Positions 1 through 9,464 of a DNA stretch of 64,000 bases are shown piece after piece (within the stretch, counting starts at the first letter, position 1; each line of letters opens with the position of its first letter). Where the stretch lies: the NCBI RefSeq assembly GCF_010179735.1, contig NZ_JAAEEH010000001.1, positions 150,747 to 214,746 of the forward strand. The letters are read 5' to 3'. A program made the position numbers and the translations under genes. The notes under the pieces were generated by a model. The model searched no databases and was not told the DNA's origin. It saw nothing but the letters and a program-made list of their open reading frames with translations. This DNA is from Anaerotalea alkaliphila (lineage in GTDB: Bacteria > Bacillota > Clostridia > Lachnospirales > Vallitaleaceae).

Positions 1-171
1 AACGCAGGATCCACGGACAAGGAAGCGGTCCTTGAGGCCATCAGGACCACGGATTTGAACGGTGTGACGGGACATATAACTTTCGACGAACTGGGAAATC
101 CGATCAAGGACATTTCCATCATCAAGATTCAAGACGGAGACATGGTCCTGGAAACAAAACTGTCCGAATAA
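1..171 (+). CDS. Branched-chain amino-acid ABC transporter substrate-binding protein, C-terminal fragment
   Basis: The window opens inside this reading frame; only the last 56 residues and the TAA stop at 169-171 are present. The fragment has the C-terminal features of periplasmic-binding-protein type I (LivJ/LivK-like) proteins: a stretch reading VTGHITFDELGNP followed by a short beta-strand (ISIIKIQDGDMV). In this family the protein is a secreted lipoprotein that delivers leucine, isoleucine or valine to the permease. The identity rests mainly on the livHMGF genes directly downstream; the N-terminal signal lies outside the window. Confidence 0.8.
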   Translation, partial: NAGSTDKEAVLEAIRTTDLNGVTGHITFDELGNPIKDISIIKIQDGDMVLETKLSE

Positions 172-188
172 TCGCTTCATTGAATGAT

Positions 189-229
189 AACAAGGGGCTG
201 TGCAAGGCATCCCCTTGTTATTTTGTTTT
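189..229 (+). terminator. Stem-loop between the binding-protein gene and livH (attenuating terminator)
   Basis: AACAAGGGG (189-197) pairs perfectly with CCCCTTGTT (211-219) over 9 bp with a 13-base loop, followed by ATTTTGTTTT (220-229). It sits inside an apparent operon, 18 bases after the binding-protein stop and 46 bases before livH. Partial termination here would give more binding protein than permease, a known arrangement in ABC importer operons; that role is inferred. Confidence 0.65.
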
Positions 230-274
230 GAGGTCAAGCAAGTTTGGTGCAAAGATACCATCGGGAGGTGTCAT

Positions 275-1153
275 ATGACGCAATTCATTCAACAAATGAT
301 CAACGGTCTGCATGTGGGAAGCATCTATGCCCTGATTGCCTTAGGCTACACCATGGTGTACGGGATCGTCAAGCTGATCAACTTCGCACACGGGGACATT
401 CTGATGGTGGGGGCTTATGTGGGGTTCTTCGCCCTTACCGCATTCAACCTTCCCTTCGGGTTGGCGTTGCTGGCGGCCATGGTCCTGAGCGCCCTTCTGG
501 GGATGGCCATCGACAAGGTGGCCTACAAGCCCCTGCGGAATGCTCCACGGATTTCCGCCCTGATCACAGCCTTGGGGGTCAGCATGTTCCTGCAGAACAC
601 CTTCCGGCTGTTGTTCGGAGCAAACCCCAGGAAGATGCCTGCGGTCTTCAATGTCCAGCCCATTCTGCTGGGGGACCTGCGGATCCCTCCGCTGACCATC
701 ATCACCATCCTGCTGTCCGGCGCCTGCATGGTGGGACTGGAACTGATCATCCGCTTCACCAAGACGGGCAAAGCCATGCGCGGGGTTTCGGAAGACAGCA
801 AGGCGGCCAAGCTCATGGGCATCAACGTGGACAGGACCATTTCCATCACCTTCGCCATCGGTTCGGCCCTGGGTGCCGTGGGCGGAATCCTTTACAGCAT
901 CAGCTACTACCAGGTGGAACCTTATATGGGGATGATGCCTGGTCTGAAAGCCTTCGTTGCCGCGGTACTGGGAGGCATCGGCGTCATTCCCGGGGCCATG
1001 TTGGGAGGGTTCGTCATCGGCGGGGTGGAGAGTTTCACGAAGGGGTACCTTTCCACGACCTGGGCGGACGCCATCGTATTCAGCATCCTGATCCTGGTGC
1101 TTGTTTTCAAGCCTTCAGGCATCCTGGGGAAAAATACCAAAGAGAAAGTGTAG
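275..1153 (+). CDS. livH: Branched-chain amino-acid ABC transporter permease LivH
   Basis: A 292-residue integral membrane protein of the BPD_transp_2 family, one of the two permease halves that form the membrane channel for branched-chain amino acids. The N-terminus (LHVGSIYALIALGYTMVYG) and the glycine-rich C-terminal segment (AAVLGGIGVIPGAMLGG) are typical of LivH. The frame is open upstream to 200, but I chose the ATG at 275 because GGGAGGTG (263-270) precedes it at good spacing and homologues begin about here. livM follows with no gap. Energy is supplied by LivG and LivF encoded downstream. Confidence 0.93.
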   Translation: MTQFIQQMINGLHVGSIYALIALGYTMVYGIVKLINFAHGDILMVGAYVGFFALTAFNLPFGLALLAAMVLSALLGMAIDKVAYKPLRNAPRISALITALGVSMFLQNTFRLLFGANPRKMPAVFNVQPILLGDLRIPPLTIITILLSGACMVGLELIIRFTKTGKAMRGVSEDSKAAKLMGINVDRTISITFAIGSALGAVGGILYSISYYQVEPYMGMMPGLKAFVAAVLGGIGVIPGAMLGGFVIGGVESFTKGYLSTTWADAIVFSILILVLVFKPSGILGKNTKEKV

Positions 1154-2146
1154 GTGGAGCCATTGCATAAGAAGGTCATTCAAAAATATGCAGTCAATCT
1201 TGCCGGTGTGGTGGCGGTCTTCCTGCTCATCCTTCTCCTCATGGGCATGGGTGTGGTCAACAATTACATGACCGGCATCCTGATCTTCACTGGCATCAAC
1301 ATCATCATGGCGGCCAGCCTGAACCTTGCAACCGGCTATTTGGGCCAGCTTGTCCTGGGACATGCGGGATTCATGGCCATCGGCGCCTATGCCGCGGCCC
1401 TGTTCGCCCTGAACACGGAAATGCCCGACCTTCCCACACTGGTGGGAGGCATGGCCATCGGCGGTGCGGTCGCAGGGCTTTTCGGCATCCTCATCGGAAT
1501 CCCCGCCCTTCGCCTGCGGGGGGACTATCTTGGGATCGTGACCCTTGGCTTCGGGGAAATCATCCGGATCGCGCTGCTCAACCTGCCGTTCACGGGAGGT
1601 GCGGCCGGACTGCGGAGGATCCCCAAGCTGGTCAACTTCAACATCCTGTATGTGGCGGTGGTGCTGACCATCACCTTTCTGTTCCTGTTCGTCCGATCCA
1701 GGCACGGCAGGGCCATCCACTCCATCAAGGAAGATGAGATCGCCGCGGAATCCGTGGGAATCCCCACCACCTTCTACAAGGTCTATGGCTTCGCCGTTTC
1801 CGCATTCCTGGCTGGGGTGGGCGGATCCCTGTTCGCGTTCTACCAGAGCATCCTGGATCCGCGCAAGTTCACGTTCATGCTCTCCGTGGAGTTCTTCATC
1901 ATCGTGGTCCTGGGAGGGATGGGAAGCATCACAGGAACCATCCTGGCGGCCCTGTTGCTCTCCTTCGCCAACGAATTCCTGTATTCCGTGGAGAACTTCC
2001 GGCTGGTGATCTACGCCCTGCTGCTCATCACCATGATGATCTTCAAGCCGGACGGGCTGCTGGGAACCAGGGAGTTTTCCCTGAACGGCTTGCTGGACAG
2101 GGTGAAAACGCTGGTCGGGAAATCCTTCCCCAAATCGAAACGATAG
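1154..2146 (+). CDS. livM: Branched-chain amino-acid ABC transporter permease LivM
   Basis: A 330-residue multi-spanning permease, the heterodimer partner of LivH. Diagnostic segments are NIIMAASLNLATGYLGQLVL and GHAGFMAIGAYAAAL near the N-terminus and the late motif VVLGGMGSITGTILAALLL. The GTG at 1154 follows the livH stop directly; an in-frame TTG at 1163, three bases after the purine-rich AGGTGGAG, is an alternative start, so the first three residues are uncertain. The length fits the family. Translational coupling to livH is likely from the zero-base spacing. Confidence 0.93.
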   Translation: MEPLHKKVIQKYAVNLAGVVAVFLLILLLMGMGVVNNYMTGILIFTGINIIMAASLNLATGYLGQLVLGHAGFMAIGAYAAALFALNTEMPDLPTLVGGMAIGGAVAGLFGILIGIPALRLRGDYLGIVTLGFGEIIRIALLNLPFTGGAAGLRRIPKLVNFNILYVAVVLTITFLFLFVRSRHGRAIHSIKEDEIAAESVGIPTTFYKVYGFAVSAFLAGVGGSLFAFYQSILDPRKFTFMLSVEFFIIVVLGGMGSITGTILAALLLSFANEFLYSVENFRLVIYALLLITMMIFKPDGLLGTREFSLNGLLDRVKTLVGKSFPKSKR

Positions 2147-2157
2147 GAGGTGGCTGC

Positions 2158-2916
2158 ATGCCTTTATTGGACGTAAAAGAAATCGGCATCACCTTTGGTG
2201 GCCTCCGGGCTGTGGGGAACTTCAGCATCCAACTGGAACCGGGGGAGCTGGTGGGGCTCATCGGCCCCAACGGCGCCGGCAAAACGACGATTTTCAACAT
2301 GTTGACCGGTGTCTACAAGCCCACGGAAGGGGAGATCCGGATCTCCGGAAGGCTGGCCAACGGCAAAAAACCCTACCAGATCGTGAACGAGGGTGTGGCC
2401 AGGACCTTCCAGAACATCCGTCTTTTCAAGAACCTGACGGTGCTGGACAACATCAAGACCGCCTTCCACAAGGACATGCGGTACAGCACGGTGGAAGCGG
2501 TTCTCCGGCTTCCCGCCTTCTGGAGGGAAGAGGCGGAAATCGACAGGAAGGCCCGGGAGCTTCTCGGCCTCTTCAATATGGAGGAGGACGCGGACACCAT
2601 TGCGGCCAACATGCCCTACGGAAAGCAGCGGAAGCTGGAAATCTGCCGGGCCTTGGCCACAAGCCCCCAGATGCTTTTCCTGGACGAACCTGCGGCGGGC
2701 ATGAACCCCCAGGAAACCAGGGAACTGATGAACACCATCCATTTCATCCGCGACAAGTTCAAGGTGGCCATCCTTCTGATCGAGCATGACATGAGCCTGG
2801 TCATGGGGATTTGCGAGCGGCTGGTGGTCATCGATTACGGGATGATCATCGCCAAGGGCAAACCGGAGGAAATCAAGACAAACAAAAAAGTCATCGAGGC
2901 CTATTTGGGCAGTTAA
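2158..2916 (+). CDS. livG: Branched-chain amino-acid ABC transporter ATP-binding protein LivG
   Basis: A 252-residue cytoplasmic ATPase. Walker A is GPNGAGKTT at residues 36-44, the signature region reads MPYGKQRKLEICRAL (the LivG variant of LSGGQ), and Walker B is MLFLDEPAAGMN. The C-terminus carries the extra LivG segment ending IEAYLGS. AGGAGG lies 4-9 bases upstream of the ATG. With LivF it powers the LivHM channel. The ATPase assignment is certain; branched-chain specificity is inherited from the family and cannot be read from the sequence. Confidence 0.95.
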   Translation: MPLLDVKEIGITFGGLRAVGNFSIQLEPGELVGLIGPNGAGKTTIFNMLTGVYKPTEGEIRISGRLANGKKPYQIVNEGVARTFQNIRLFKNLTVLDNIKTAFHKDMRYSTVEAVLRLPAFWREEAEIDRKARELLGLFNMEEDADTIAANMPYGKQRKLEICRALATSPQMLFLDEPAAGMNPQETRELMNTIHFIRDKFKVAILLIEHDMSLVMGICERLVVIDYGMIIAKGKPEEIKTNKKVIEAYLGS

Positions 2917-2925
2917 GGAGGGCGT

Positions 2926-3627
2926 ATGTTAAAAGTAGAAGGTTTGCACGTGTATTACGGAGCGATCCATGCCCTCAAGGACATCAGCTTTGAGGTCAGG
3001 GAGAAAGAAATCGTGACCTTGATCGGAGCGAACGGAGCGGGGAAGACCACCACGCTGCATGCGGTTTCCGGGCTGTTGTCCCCCAAAGCGGGGTCCATCC
3101 GCCTGGACGGCCATGACCTGATGAAGACGCCTGCGGAAAAGATCGTAGGCCTGGGTCTGGCGCAGGTGCCGGAGGGACGGCGTGTGTTCGCTAGGATGAG
3201 CGTCCACGAGAACCTGATGATGGGCGCCTATCTGCGGAAGGACAAGGCGGCTGTGGAGGCGGACCTGGAGCGGATGTACGGGAAATTTCCACGCCTTCGG
3301 GAGAGGAGCAAGCAGCTGGCCGGAACCATGAGTGGCGGGGAGCAGCAGATGCTGGCCATCGCCCGGGCGCTGATGTCCAAGCCCAAACTCCTCCTGATGG
3401 ACGAGCCTTCCATGGGTCTGGCGCCGATCCTGGTGGACGAAATATTCAAGATTATCCAAGAAATCAACGAGATGGGAACCACGGTGCTCCTGGTGGAGCA
3501 GAATGCCCACAAGGCCCTGGCCATCGCCCACAGGGCTTATGTGCTGGAGACGGGAAAGGTCCTCATGGAAGGGGACGCCAAGACCTTGCTGGACGATGAA
3601 CGTGTCAAGCACGCCTATTTGGGATGA
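2926..3627 (+). CDS. livF: Branched-chain amino-acid ABC transporter ATP-binding protein LivF
   Basis: A 233-residue ATPase, second nucleotide-binding subunit of the transporter. Walker A GANGAGKTT is near residue 33, the signature is MSGGEQQMLAIARAL and Walker B is LLLMDEPSMGL; the segment GLAQVPEGRRVFARMSVHENL is characteristic of LivF. A strong AAGGAGGG precedes the ATG, nine bases after livG. It is the last gene of the operon: a long terminator hairpin begins 17 bases after its stop. Confidence 0.95.
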   Translation: MLKVEGLHVYYGAIHALKDISFEVREKEIVTLIGANGAGKTTTLHAVSGLLSPKAGSIRLDGHDLMKTPAEKIVGLGLAQVPEGRRVFARMSVHENLMMGAYLRKDKAAVEADLERMYGKFPRLRERSKQLAGTMSGGEQQMLAIARALMSKPKLLLMDEPSMGLAPILVDEIFKIIQEINEMGTTVLLVEQNAHKALAIAHRAYVLETGKVLMEGDAKTLLDDERVKHAYLG

Positions 3628-3643
3628 TTCCAAGGGGATGGAA

Positions 3644-3695
3644 AAGAGAAAAGGCTGCAAGCGAAGTCGTATCTTCGTCTGCAGCCTTTTCTCTT
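3644..3695. terminator. Bidirectional intrinsic terminator between livF and the convergent CBS-ACT gene
   Basis: A 16-bp perfect stem (3644-3659 with 3680-3695) is extended by an inner CGAAG/CTTCG pairing (3662-3666 with 3673-3677). The thymine-rich arms give U-tracts in both directions, best on the minus strand. It ends six bases before the stop codon of the minus-strand gene, so it serves both convergent units. Confidence 0.85.
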
Positions 3696-3701
3696 GGTGT
3701 G

Positions 3702-4355
3702 TCAGGCACCCGCGCTCTGGTCCACGCGCAAGACCCGGTACCCTTTCTTCTCCAGGGCCTGGATGATCCCGTCCACCTGCCCCGTGTTCATACGGAGGAT
3801 CAGCTCGCTTTCCGTTCCGTCGGGGGAAGTGAAGATGGTGATATGGGTGATGTTGGCCCCATACTCCGTGATGATGGTGGCGATGTCGGCTAGGGTTCCC
3901 GTTCGGTTGGGGGCTTCGATGGCGATCCGGGCCCCGGTGTCCTTGGCGCCGATGATCTCCAGGAAGGCGTCCAGCATGTCGTTCCTGGAAATGACCCCTA
4001 CCAGGGTGTTGTTCTCATTCACCACAGGAAGCATGTTCACGTCCTGTTCCCGCATGATGGAGACCACGGTTTCAATGAGCATGTCCGGGTGGCAGACAGG
4101 AACATCGGTGGCCATGATGGACGCCACCTTTGTCTTGGCAAGGATGTAGTTCAACTCGTAGATGCTGAGGGAAGTGGCCTTGGAGGGGGAGAACTCCGCC
4201 AGCAAGGTCTCCGTCACCAGCCCCACCAGCTTGCCGTTCTTGACCACCGGAAGCTGCTTGACCCCCTTTTCGTGCATGGTCTGGAAAGCCAGGGAAATGG
4301 ATGCCTCGGGAAAAACGGTAATCACGTCCGTTATCATCTTGTTCTTCACATACAT
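3702..4355 (-). CDS. CBS-CBS-ACT domain protein (AcuB-like)
   Basis: A 217-residue cytoplasmic protein with two CBS motifs (about residues 7-60 and 78-130) forming a Bateman module, followed by an ACT domain (about 142-212: ARIAIEAPNRTGTLADIATI). CBS pairs usually bind adenine nucleotides and ACT domains bind amino acids, so it is probably a small sensor or regulatory protein. AcuB of Bacillus has this architecture, but acetoin catabolism genes are absent here. It is transcribed alone and converges on the branched-chain amino-acid transporter, which allows but does not prove a link. GGGGGT precedes the ATG. Confidence 0.85.
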   Translation of the reverse strand: MYVKNKMITDVITVFPEASISLAFQTMHEKGVKQLPVVKNGKLVGLVTETLLAEFSPSKATSLSIYELNYILAKTKVASIMATDVPVCHPDMLIETVVSIMREQDVNMLPVVNENNTLVGVISRNDMLDAFLEIIGAKDTGARIAIEAPNRTGTLADIATIITEYGANITHITIFTSPDGTESELILRMNTGQVDGIIQALEKKGYRVLRVDQSAGA

Positions 4356-4398
4356 GTGGATACCCCCATTCTAGTCCTGAATCTTATGGTATGCTCCC

Positions 4399-4427
4399 AT
4401 TTTAGCATGTTTGGGGTCTTGATTCAA
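4399..4427 (-). promoter_or_regulatory. Sigma-A promoter for the CBS-ACT gene
   Basis: Read on the minus strand: TTGAAT (4422-4427), 17-base spacer, TAAAAT (4399-4404), with TG one base upstream of the -10 (extended -10). It lies 44 bases upstream of the ATG at 4355. Confidence 0.6.
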
Positions 4428-4464
4428 CTGCTTCCATGGGAAGGGAGGGGTTCCGGAAATATTA

Positions 4465-4493
4465 TTGTAATCTCATTTGTCCTATGGTATATT
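4465..4493 (+). promoter_or_regulatory. Sigma-A promoter for the ftsK-cinA operon
   Basis: TTGTAA (4465-4470), 17-base spacer, TATATT (4488-4493), in an AT-rich island 31 bases upstream of the ftsK ATG. It is the only good promoter match between 4428 and ftsK. Confidence 0.6.
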
Positions 4494-4523
4494 TAATGAA
4501 GTCAATGGAAAGGAGGCGTGCCC

Positions 4524-6941
4524 ATGCCGCGCAGAAGTGCCGACAAAAAAAGCAATCGAAGCAACACACGCAGACGACGGACGGCATCCTCGAAAAAGCC
4601 CTTGAAAGAGAACATGTTGCTTTACGAAGCCGTCGTCATGTTCTTTTTTGCGTCTTCGCTGATTCTGATCGTCAGCATCTACGGGAATGCGGGAGGATTC
4701 ATCGGAAGCGGTCTCCGTTCCCTGGCCTTCGGCCTGCTGGGGGCAGGAGCCTACGGATTGCCCCTGCTGCTGTTCATCGGAGCTTTTTTCAAGATTTTCA
4801 ACAAGGGAAATGTGGAGTTGAACGTGAAAATCATCTTGGGCTTCTTCCTTGTGGTCCTGGCTTCCACCGCAGCCCATGTCTGGCTGATCAAAACACCCCA
4901 AATCAGCGGCAGGTTCGGAGAGAGCCAGGCCTTTTTCGCCGTATTGGTCCACTACTACAAGACATCTTCCCGCTTCCATGTGGCGGGGGGGTTCGTGGGA
5001 GGGTTGCTGGGAGATGTGTTCGTGCTCCTGCTGGGCAAGCTGGGCAGCTACATCGTCCTCTTTTTCCTGGCCGCCCTGAACGTGGTCGTGCTGACGGAAA
5101 AATCCTTCCTGCGCCTCCTGGAAAAGGTGAAGGATGCGCTGTGGACATGGTTCGACCTGTGGAGGGCGCAGAGGGAAAAAGCAAAGGCGGAGCGAGCCGC
5201 CACGGCCTTGGAGGAAATGCGGGCGGCGGCGGAACCCGTTCCGGACGCCCTGCCTCCGTCCGTTTCCCCGCCTGCGGACGTTCCACCCGCTCCCGTCCAA
5301 GAGGCGGTTCCCGATGTGGTCGTGCAGGAGAAGGCTGCGGCAAAGGGCGCCTCCCGACAGGAAATCCTGGTGGAGAAGGACCTGGAGGCGGCCATGGAGC
5401 GTTCCATGGAGGAACGGGATTTCTCCCCCCCTCCCCTGTCCCTGCTGAAGGAAAACCCCTTTGGAGGCCGGGGGGCGGACAAGAAGGGGATCGAACAGAA
5501 CAGGAACATCCTGGAACGGACCCTGGAAAGTTTCGGGGTCCGGGCCAAGGTGGTGGATGTGAGCAGCGGCCCTGCGGTCACCCGCTATGAGCTGCAGCCG
5601 GACATAGGCGTGAAAGTGAGCAAAATCGTGAACCTGTCCGACGACCTGGCTTTGAACCTGGCGGCTGCGGGCATCCGGATCGAGGCGCCCATCCCGGGGA
5701 AATCCGCCATCGGCATCGAAGTGCCGAACAAGGAAGTCCATTCCGTTTTCCTCCGGGAAGTCCTGGACACCGAGGAGTTCCGCCGCTTTCCGGGCAAGCT
5801 GGCCTTCGCCGTAGGCAAGGACATCAGCGGCAAGACCATGGTGGCGGACATCGGCAAGATGCCCCACCTGCTGGTGGCGGGCGCCACCGGTTCCGGAAAA
5901 AGCGTCTGCATCAACACCCTCATCGCCAGCATCCTGTACAAGTCGGACCCGAAGGAAGTCAAGTTCCTCATGATCGACCCCAAAGTTGTGGAACTGAGCG
6001 TTTACAATGGGATTCCCCACCTGCTGATCCCGGTGGTCACGGATCCCAAGAAGGCGGCGGGGGCGCTGCGCTGGGCAGTCCAGGAAATGGACGAACGCTA
6101 CCAGCTTTTTGCGGAGAAGAACGTCCGGGACCTCCAGGGATACAACGGCGCGCTGGCTGCGGAAGGGGAAACGAAACCGCTGCCCCAGATCGTGGTCATC
6201 GTGGATGAGCTTGCGGACCTGATGATGGTAGCCTCCAACGAAGTGGAGGAGGCCATCATCCGTCTGGCGCAAAAGGCCAGGGCCGCCGGAATCCACCTGA
6301 TCATTGCTACCCAAAGGCCTTCCGTGGATGTGATCACTGGTCTGATCAAGGCGAACGTGCCTTCCCGGATCGCGTTTTCCGTATCCTCCGGCGTGGACAG
6401 CCGGACCATCCTGGACATGAACGGTGCGGAAAAGCTCCTGGGTAAAGGGGACATGCTCTTCTATCCTTCGGGATACCCGAAACCGGTTCGGGTCCAGGGG
6501 GCGTTCGTATCGGACCAGGAAGTTTCGGCCATCGTGGATTACTACAAGGAATCCCAGCAATCGGCATACAACGAGAAGCTGATCCAGCATTTGAACCGCG
6601 GCGCTGAAGAGGCATCGGAGCAGCCGTCGGACCAGGACACCCTGTTCGACGAGGCACTGGAGCTGTGCATGGAGCAGGAGAAGGCTTCCGCATCCATGAT
6701 CCAACGGAAATTCAGGGTGGGCTACAACCGCGCCGCGCGGATTGTGGACCAGCTGCACGATGCGGGTTTCATCGGCCCGGATGAAGGCAGCAAACCCAGA
6801 AGGCTGTTGCTGGACAGGGCGTCCTATCTGGAAAAGAAGCGCTCCCTGCAAGAGGGAGCCGACCGGGAGGGGGAAACGGAGACGACCGACCGCCCTCCCC
6901 AGGAACAACCATCATCGGAAAATCAGGAGGTCAGACCATGA
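4524..6941 (+). CDS. ftsK: DNA translocase FtsK/SpoIIIE
   Basis: An 805-residue membrane-anchored DNA pump. Four transmembrane segments (about 35-185) are followed by an acidic, proline/alanine-rich linker (about 215-300), the RecA-like motor with Walker A GATGSGKS near residue 453, and a C-terminal winged-helix gamma domain (from about 710: [20 protein letters not shown]) that reads DNA polarity motifs. It moves chromosomal DNA through the division septum. The ATG at 4524 is 7 bases after AGGAGG (4511-4516); an in-frame GTG at 4518 is too close to that site. The stop overlaps the fhs start (ATGA). Septal FtsK and sporulation SpoIIIE cannot be told apart from sequence alone. Confidence 0.95.
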   Translation: MPRRSADKKSNRSNTRRRRTASSKKPLKENMLLYEAVVMFFFASSLILIVSIYGNAGGFIGSGLRSLAFGLLGAGAYGLPLLLFIGAFFKIFNKGNVELNVKIILGFFLVVLASTAAHVWLIKTPQISGRFGESQAFFAVLVHYYKTSSRFHVAGGFVGGLLGDVFVLLLGKLGSYIVLFFLAALNVVVLTEKSFLRLLEKVKDALWTWFDLWRAQREKAKAERAATALEEMRAAAEPVPDALPPSVSPPADVPPAPVQEAVPDVVVQEKAAAKGASRQEILVEKDLEAAMERSMEERDFSPPPLSLLKENPFGGRGADKKGIEQNRNILERTLESFGVRAKVVDVSSGPAVTRYELQPDIGVKVSKIVNLSDDLALNLAAAGIRIEAPIPGKSAIGIEVPNKEVHSVFLREVLDTEEFRRFPGKLAFAVGKDISGKTMVADIGKMPHLLVAGATGSGKSVCINTLIASILYKSDPKEVKFLMIDPKVVELSVYNGIPHLLIPVVTDPKKAAGALRWAVQEMDERYQLFAEKNVRDLQGYNGALAAEGETKPLPQIVVIVDELADLMMVASNEVEEAIIRLAQKARAAGIHLIIATQRPSVDVITGLIKANVPSRIAFSVSSGVDSRTILDMNGAEKLLGKGDMLFYPSGYPKPVRVQGAFVSDQEVSAIVDYYKESQQSAYNEKLIQHLNRGAEEASEQPSDQDTLFDEALELCMEQEKASASMIQRKFRVGYNRAARIVDQLHDAGFIGPDEGSKPRRLLLDRASYLEKKRSLQEGADREGETETTDRPPQEQPSSENQEVRP

Positions 6942-8608
6942 AGAGCGACATTGAAATAGCAATGGCAGCAAAAATGCGCCCCATCAGGGAAGTGGCGAAC
7001 GCGCTGGGGATCCACGAGGAGGACCTGGAGCTGTACGGAAAATACAAGGCCAAACTTTCGGATACCTTGTGGGAAAAGGTGAAGGACAGGAAGGACGGCA
7101 AGCTGGTGCTGGTGACGGCGATCAATCCGACTCCGGCGGGAGAGGGCAAGACAACGACCACGGTAGGTTTGGGCCAGGCCATGGGATTCCTGGGCAAAAA
7201 GGCCGTCATCGCCCTACGGGAACCTTCCCTGGGCCCCTGCATGGGGGTCAAGGGAGGAGCCGCGGGAGGCGGCCATGCGCAGGTGGTTCCCATGGAAGAC
7301 ATCAACCTCCATTTCACCGGTGACATCCATGCGGTCACCACCGCCCACAACCTGTTGGCATCCCTTCTGGACAACCATATCCACCAGGGGAACAGCCTCC
7401 AGATCGATCCCCGCCAGGTCGTGTTCAAGCGGGTCGTCGACCTGAACGACAGGGCCCTGCGCCATGTGGTGGTGGGACTGGGGGGCCATGCCCAAGGGGT
7501 CCCAAGGGAAGACGGATACATGATTTCCGTGGCTTCGGAGGTCATGGCCATCCTGTGCCTGGCCCAGGACCTCCAGGACCTGAAGAAACGGTTGGGGCAG
7601 ATCATCGTGGCCTACACCTATGGAGGGGAGCCGGTGACCGCAAGGGAGCTGAAGGCATCCGGAGCTATGGCGGCCCTTTTGAAGGATGCGGTGAAGCCGA
7701 ACCTGGTCCAGACGCTGGAGAACACCCCCTGCATCATGCATGGAGGGCCTTTCGCCAACATCGCCCACGGCTGCAACAGCATCCTTGCCACACGCCACGC
7801 CCTGAAGCTGGCGGATTACGTGATTACGGAGGCGGGTTTTGGCGCCGACCTGGGTGCGGAAAAATTCTTCGACATCAAGTGCCGGAAAGGAAAGCTGAAG
7901 CCGGATGCGGTGGTGCTGGTGGCCACCGTGCGCGCATTGAAATACAACGGAGGCGTGGCGAAGGCGGATTTGGGCGCCCCTGCACTGGAGGCGGTGAAAA
8001 AAGGATTCGCCAACCTGGAGAAGCACATCGAAAACCTGCAGCACTTCAAGGTGCCGGTGGTGGTGGCGTTGAACCATTTCGTCACGGACCACAAAGACGA
8101 GGTGGCCTTCATCAAGGAACGCTGCCTCGCCATGGATGCGGAGTTCGCCATATCCCAGGTGTGGGAGAAAGGTGGGGAAGGCGGTGTGGAACTGGCCCAC
8201 AAGCTCCTGGAGACATTGGAGGTCAAGGAAAGCGGGTTCCAGGTCCTGTATGACGAAAAGGATCCGGTGAAGGCGAAGGTGGAGAAAATCGCCACGGATA
8301 TCTACGGCGCGGCAAAGGTCCTCTACACCCCGCATGCCGAGAAGAGCATCCGCAGGATCGAGGCCATGGGGCTGGGAGGACTCCCGGTTTGCATCGCCAA
8401 GACCCAGTATTCCTTTTCGGACAACCCGAAATTGCTGGGAAGGCCGAAAGGATTCGACGTCACCGTACGGGAGGTGAACATCTCCGCAGGGGCTGAATTC
8501 ATCGTGTGCATCACGGGGGACGTCATGACCATGCCCGGGCTTCCCAAGTTGCCCGCAGCCGAACAGATCGACATTGACGAAGATGGAAGAATAACAGGAT
8601 TGTTTTAG
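6938..8608 (+). CDS. fhs: Formate-tetrahydrofolate ligase
   Basis: A 556-residue enzyme that makes 10-formyl-tetrahydrofolate from formate, tetrahydrofolate and ATP. The ATP-binding loop [15 protein letters not shown] and the [18 protein letters not shown] segment are family signatures, and the length is standard (about 556). It overlaps ftsK by 4 bases and is followed 13 bases later by folD, so the two central one-carbon steps are co-expressed. In acetogens this is a Wood-Ljungdahl enzyme, but many fermentative Clostridia use it for purine synthesis or in the reverse direction; nothing else of that pathway is in the window. Confidence 0.97.
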   Translation: MKSDIEIAMAAKMRPIREVANALGIHEEDLELYGKYKAKLSDTLWEKVKDRKDGKLVLVTAINPTPAGEGKTTTTVGLGQAMGFLGKKAVIALREPSLGPCMGVKGGAAGGGHAQVVPMEDINLHFTGDIHAVTTAHNLLASLLDNHIHQGNSLQIDPRQVVFKRVVDLNDRALRHVVVGLGGHAQGVPREDGYMISVASEVMAILCLAQDLQDLKKRLGQIIVAYTYGGEPVTARELKASGAMAALLKDAVKPNLVQTLENTPCIMHGGPFANIAHGCNSILATRHALKLADYVITEAGFGADLGAEKFFDIKCRKGKLKPDAVVLVATVRALKYNGGVAKADLGAPALEAVKKGFANLEKHIENLQHFKVPVVVALNHFVTDHKDEVAFIKERCLAMDAEFAISQVWEKGGEGGVELAHKLLETLEVKESGFQVLYDEKDPVKAKVEKIATDIYGAAKVLYTPHAEKSIRRIEAMGLGGLPVCIAKTQYSFSDNPKLLGRPKGFDVTVREVNISAGAEFIVCITGDVMTMPGLPKLPAAEQIDIDEDGRITGLF

Positions 8609-8621
8609 CAAAGGAGAATTC

Positions 8622-9464
8622 ATGCAGGCGAAAATCATAGACGGAAAAGCAATAGCCCGGGACATCAAAGAGGAGCTGCGGGTGGAAGTGGAGCGGTTGA
8701 AGGCCAATGGGACGGTCCCCACCCTGGCGGTGGTGCTGGTGGGAGGGGATCCGGCTTCCGCAGTATACGTGAAGAACAAGAAGGCGGCCTGCGCCCATGT
8801 GGGCATCCGGTCCCTGTCCTATGAACTTCCGGCGGACACCACGGAGGCCTCCCTGCTGGAACTGGTGGAGGAACTGAACAGCCGCCAGGACGTCCACGGG
8901 ATCCTGGTCCAGCTGCCCCTTCCGGTGCAGATCGACGAGGACAAGGTCCTGATGGCCATCCGGCCTGAAAAGGATGTGGACGGTTTCCATCCCATGAACG
9001 TGGGGAACCTCAGCATCGGAAGGCCGGGCTTCGTCAGCTGCACGCCTGCGGGCATCCTGGAGCTGTTGAAACGCACGGGCATCCAGCTGAAGGGGAAGAA
9101 ATGCGTGATTGTGGGCAGAAGCAACATCGTGGGGAAACCGGTGGCCATGCTGTTGCTCAGGGAACACGCCACTGTCACCATCTGCCATTCCAGGACGGAG
9201 GACCTTCCCGGAGAATGCAGGCAGGCGGATGTGCTGGTGGCAGCCGTTGGAATCCCCAACTTCATCAAAGGGTCCCATGTGAAACCCGGAGCCGTGGTCA
9301 TTGATGTGGGCATCAACCGGCTGGCCGACGGTAAACTCTGCGGGGACGTGGACTACGTCGAGTGCCTGGAGGTGGCCGGCCATATCACACCGGTACCGGG
9401 AGGCGTGGGCCCCATGACCATTGCAATGCTGATGAAAAACTGCGTGGAGGCGGCGTCCAAGTGA
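8622..9464 (+). CDS. folD: Bifunctional methylenetetrahydrofolate dehydrogenase / methenyltetrahydrofolate cyclohydrolase FolD
   Basis: A 280-residue cytosolic enzyme that interconverts methylene-, methenyl- and 10-formyl-tetrahydrofolate with NAD(P). Visible motifs are [14 protein letters not shown] with the catalytic lysine, [12 protein letters not shown], the dinucleotide-binding [16 protein letters not shown] and the C-terminal [21 protein letters not shown] precedes the ATG. It acts directly after Fhs. The stop codon overlaps the GTG start of rimO. Confidence 0.97.
   Translation: MQAKIIDGKAIARDIKEELRVEVERLKANGTVPTLAVVLVGGDPASAVYVKNKKAACAHVGIRSLSYELPADTTEASLLELVEELNSRQDVHGILVQLPLPVQIDEDKVLMAIRPEKDVDGFHPMNVGNLSIGRPGFVSCTPAGILELLKRTGIQLKGKKCVIVGRSNIVGKPVAMLLLREHATVTICHSRTEDLPGECRQADVLVAAVGIPNFIKGSHVKPGAVVIDVGINRLADGKLCGDVDYVECLEVAGHITPVPGGVGPMTIAMLMKNCVEAASK

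Noticed and set aside
4482..6908. Long open frame on the minus strand opposite ftsK
   Set aside because: It mirrors the codon structure of a clear FtsK gene, shows no recognisable domain and has no ribosome site; antisense openness is common in GC-rich genes.
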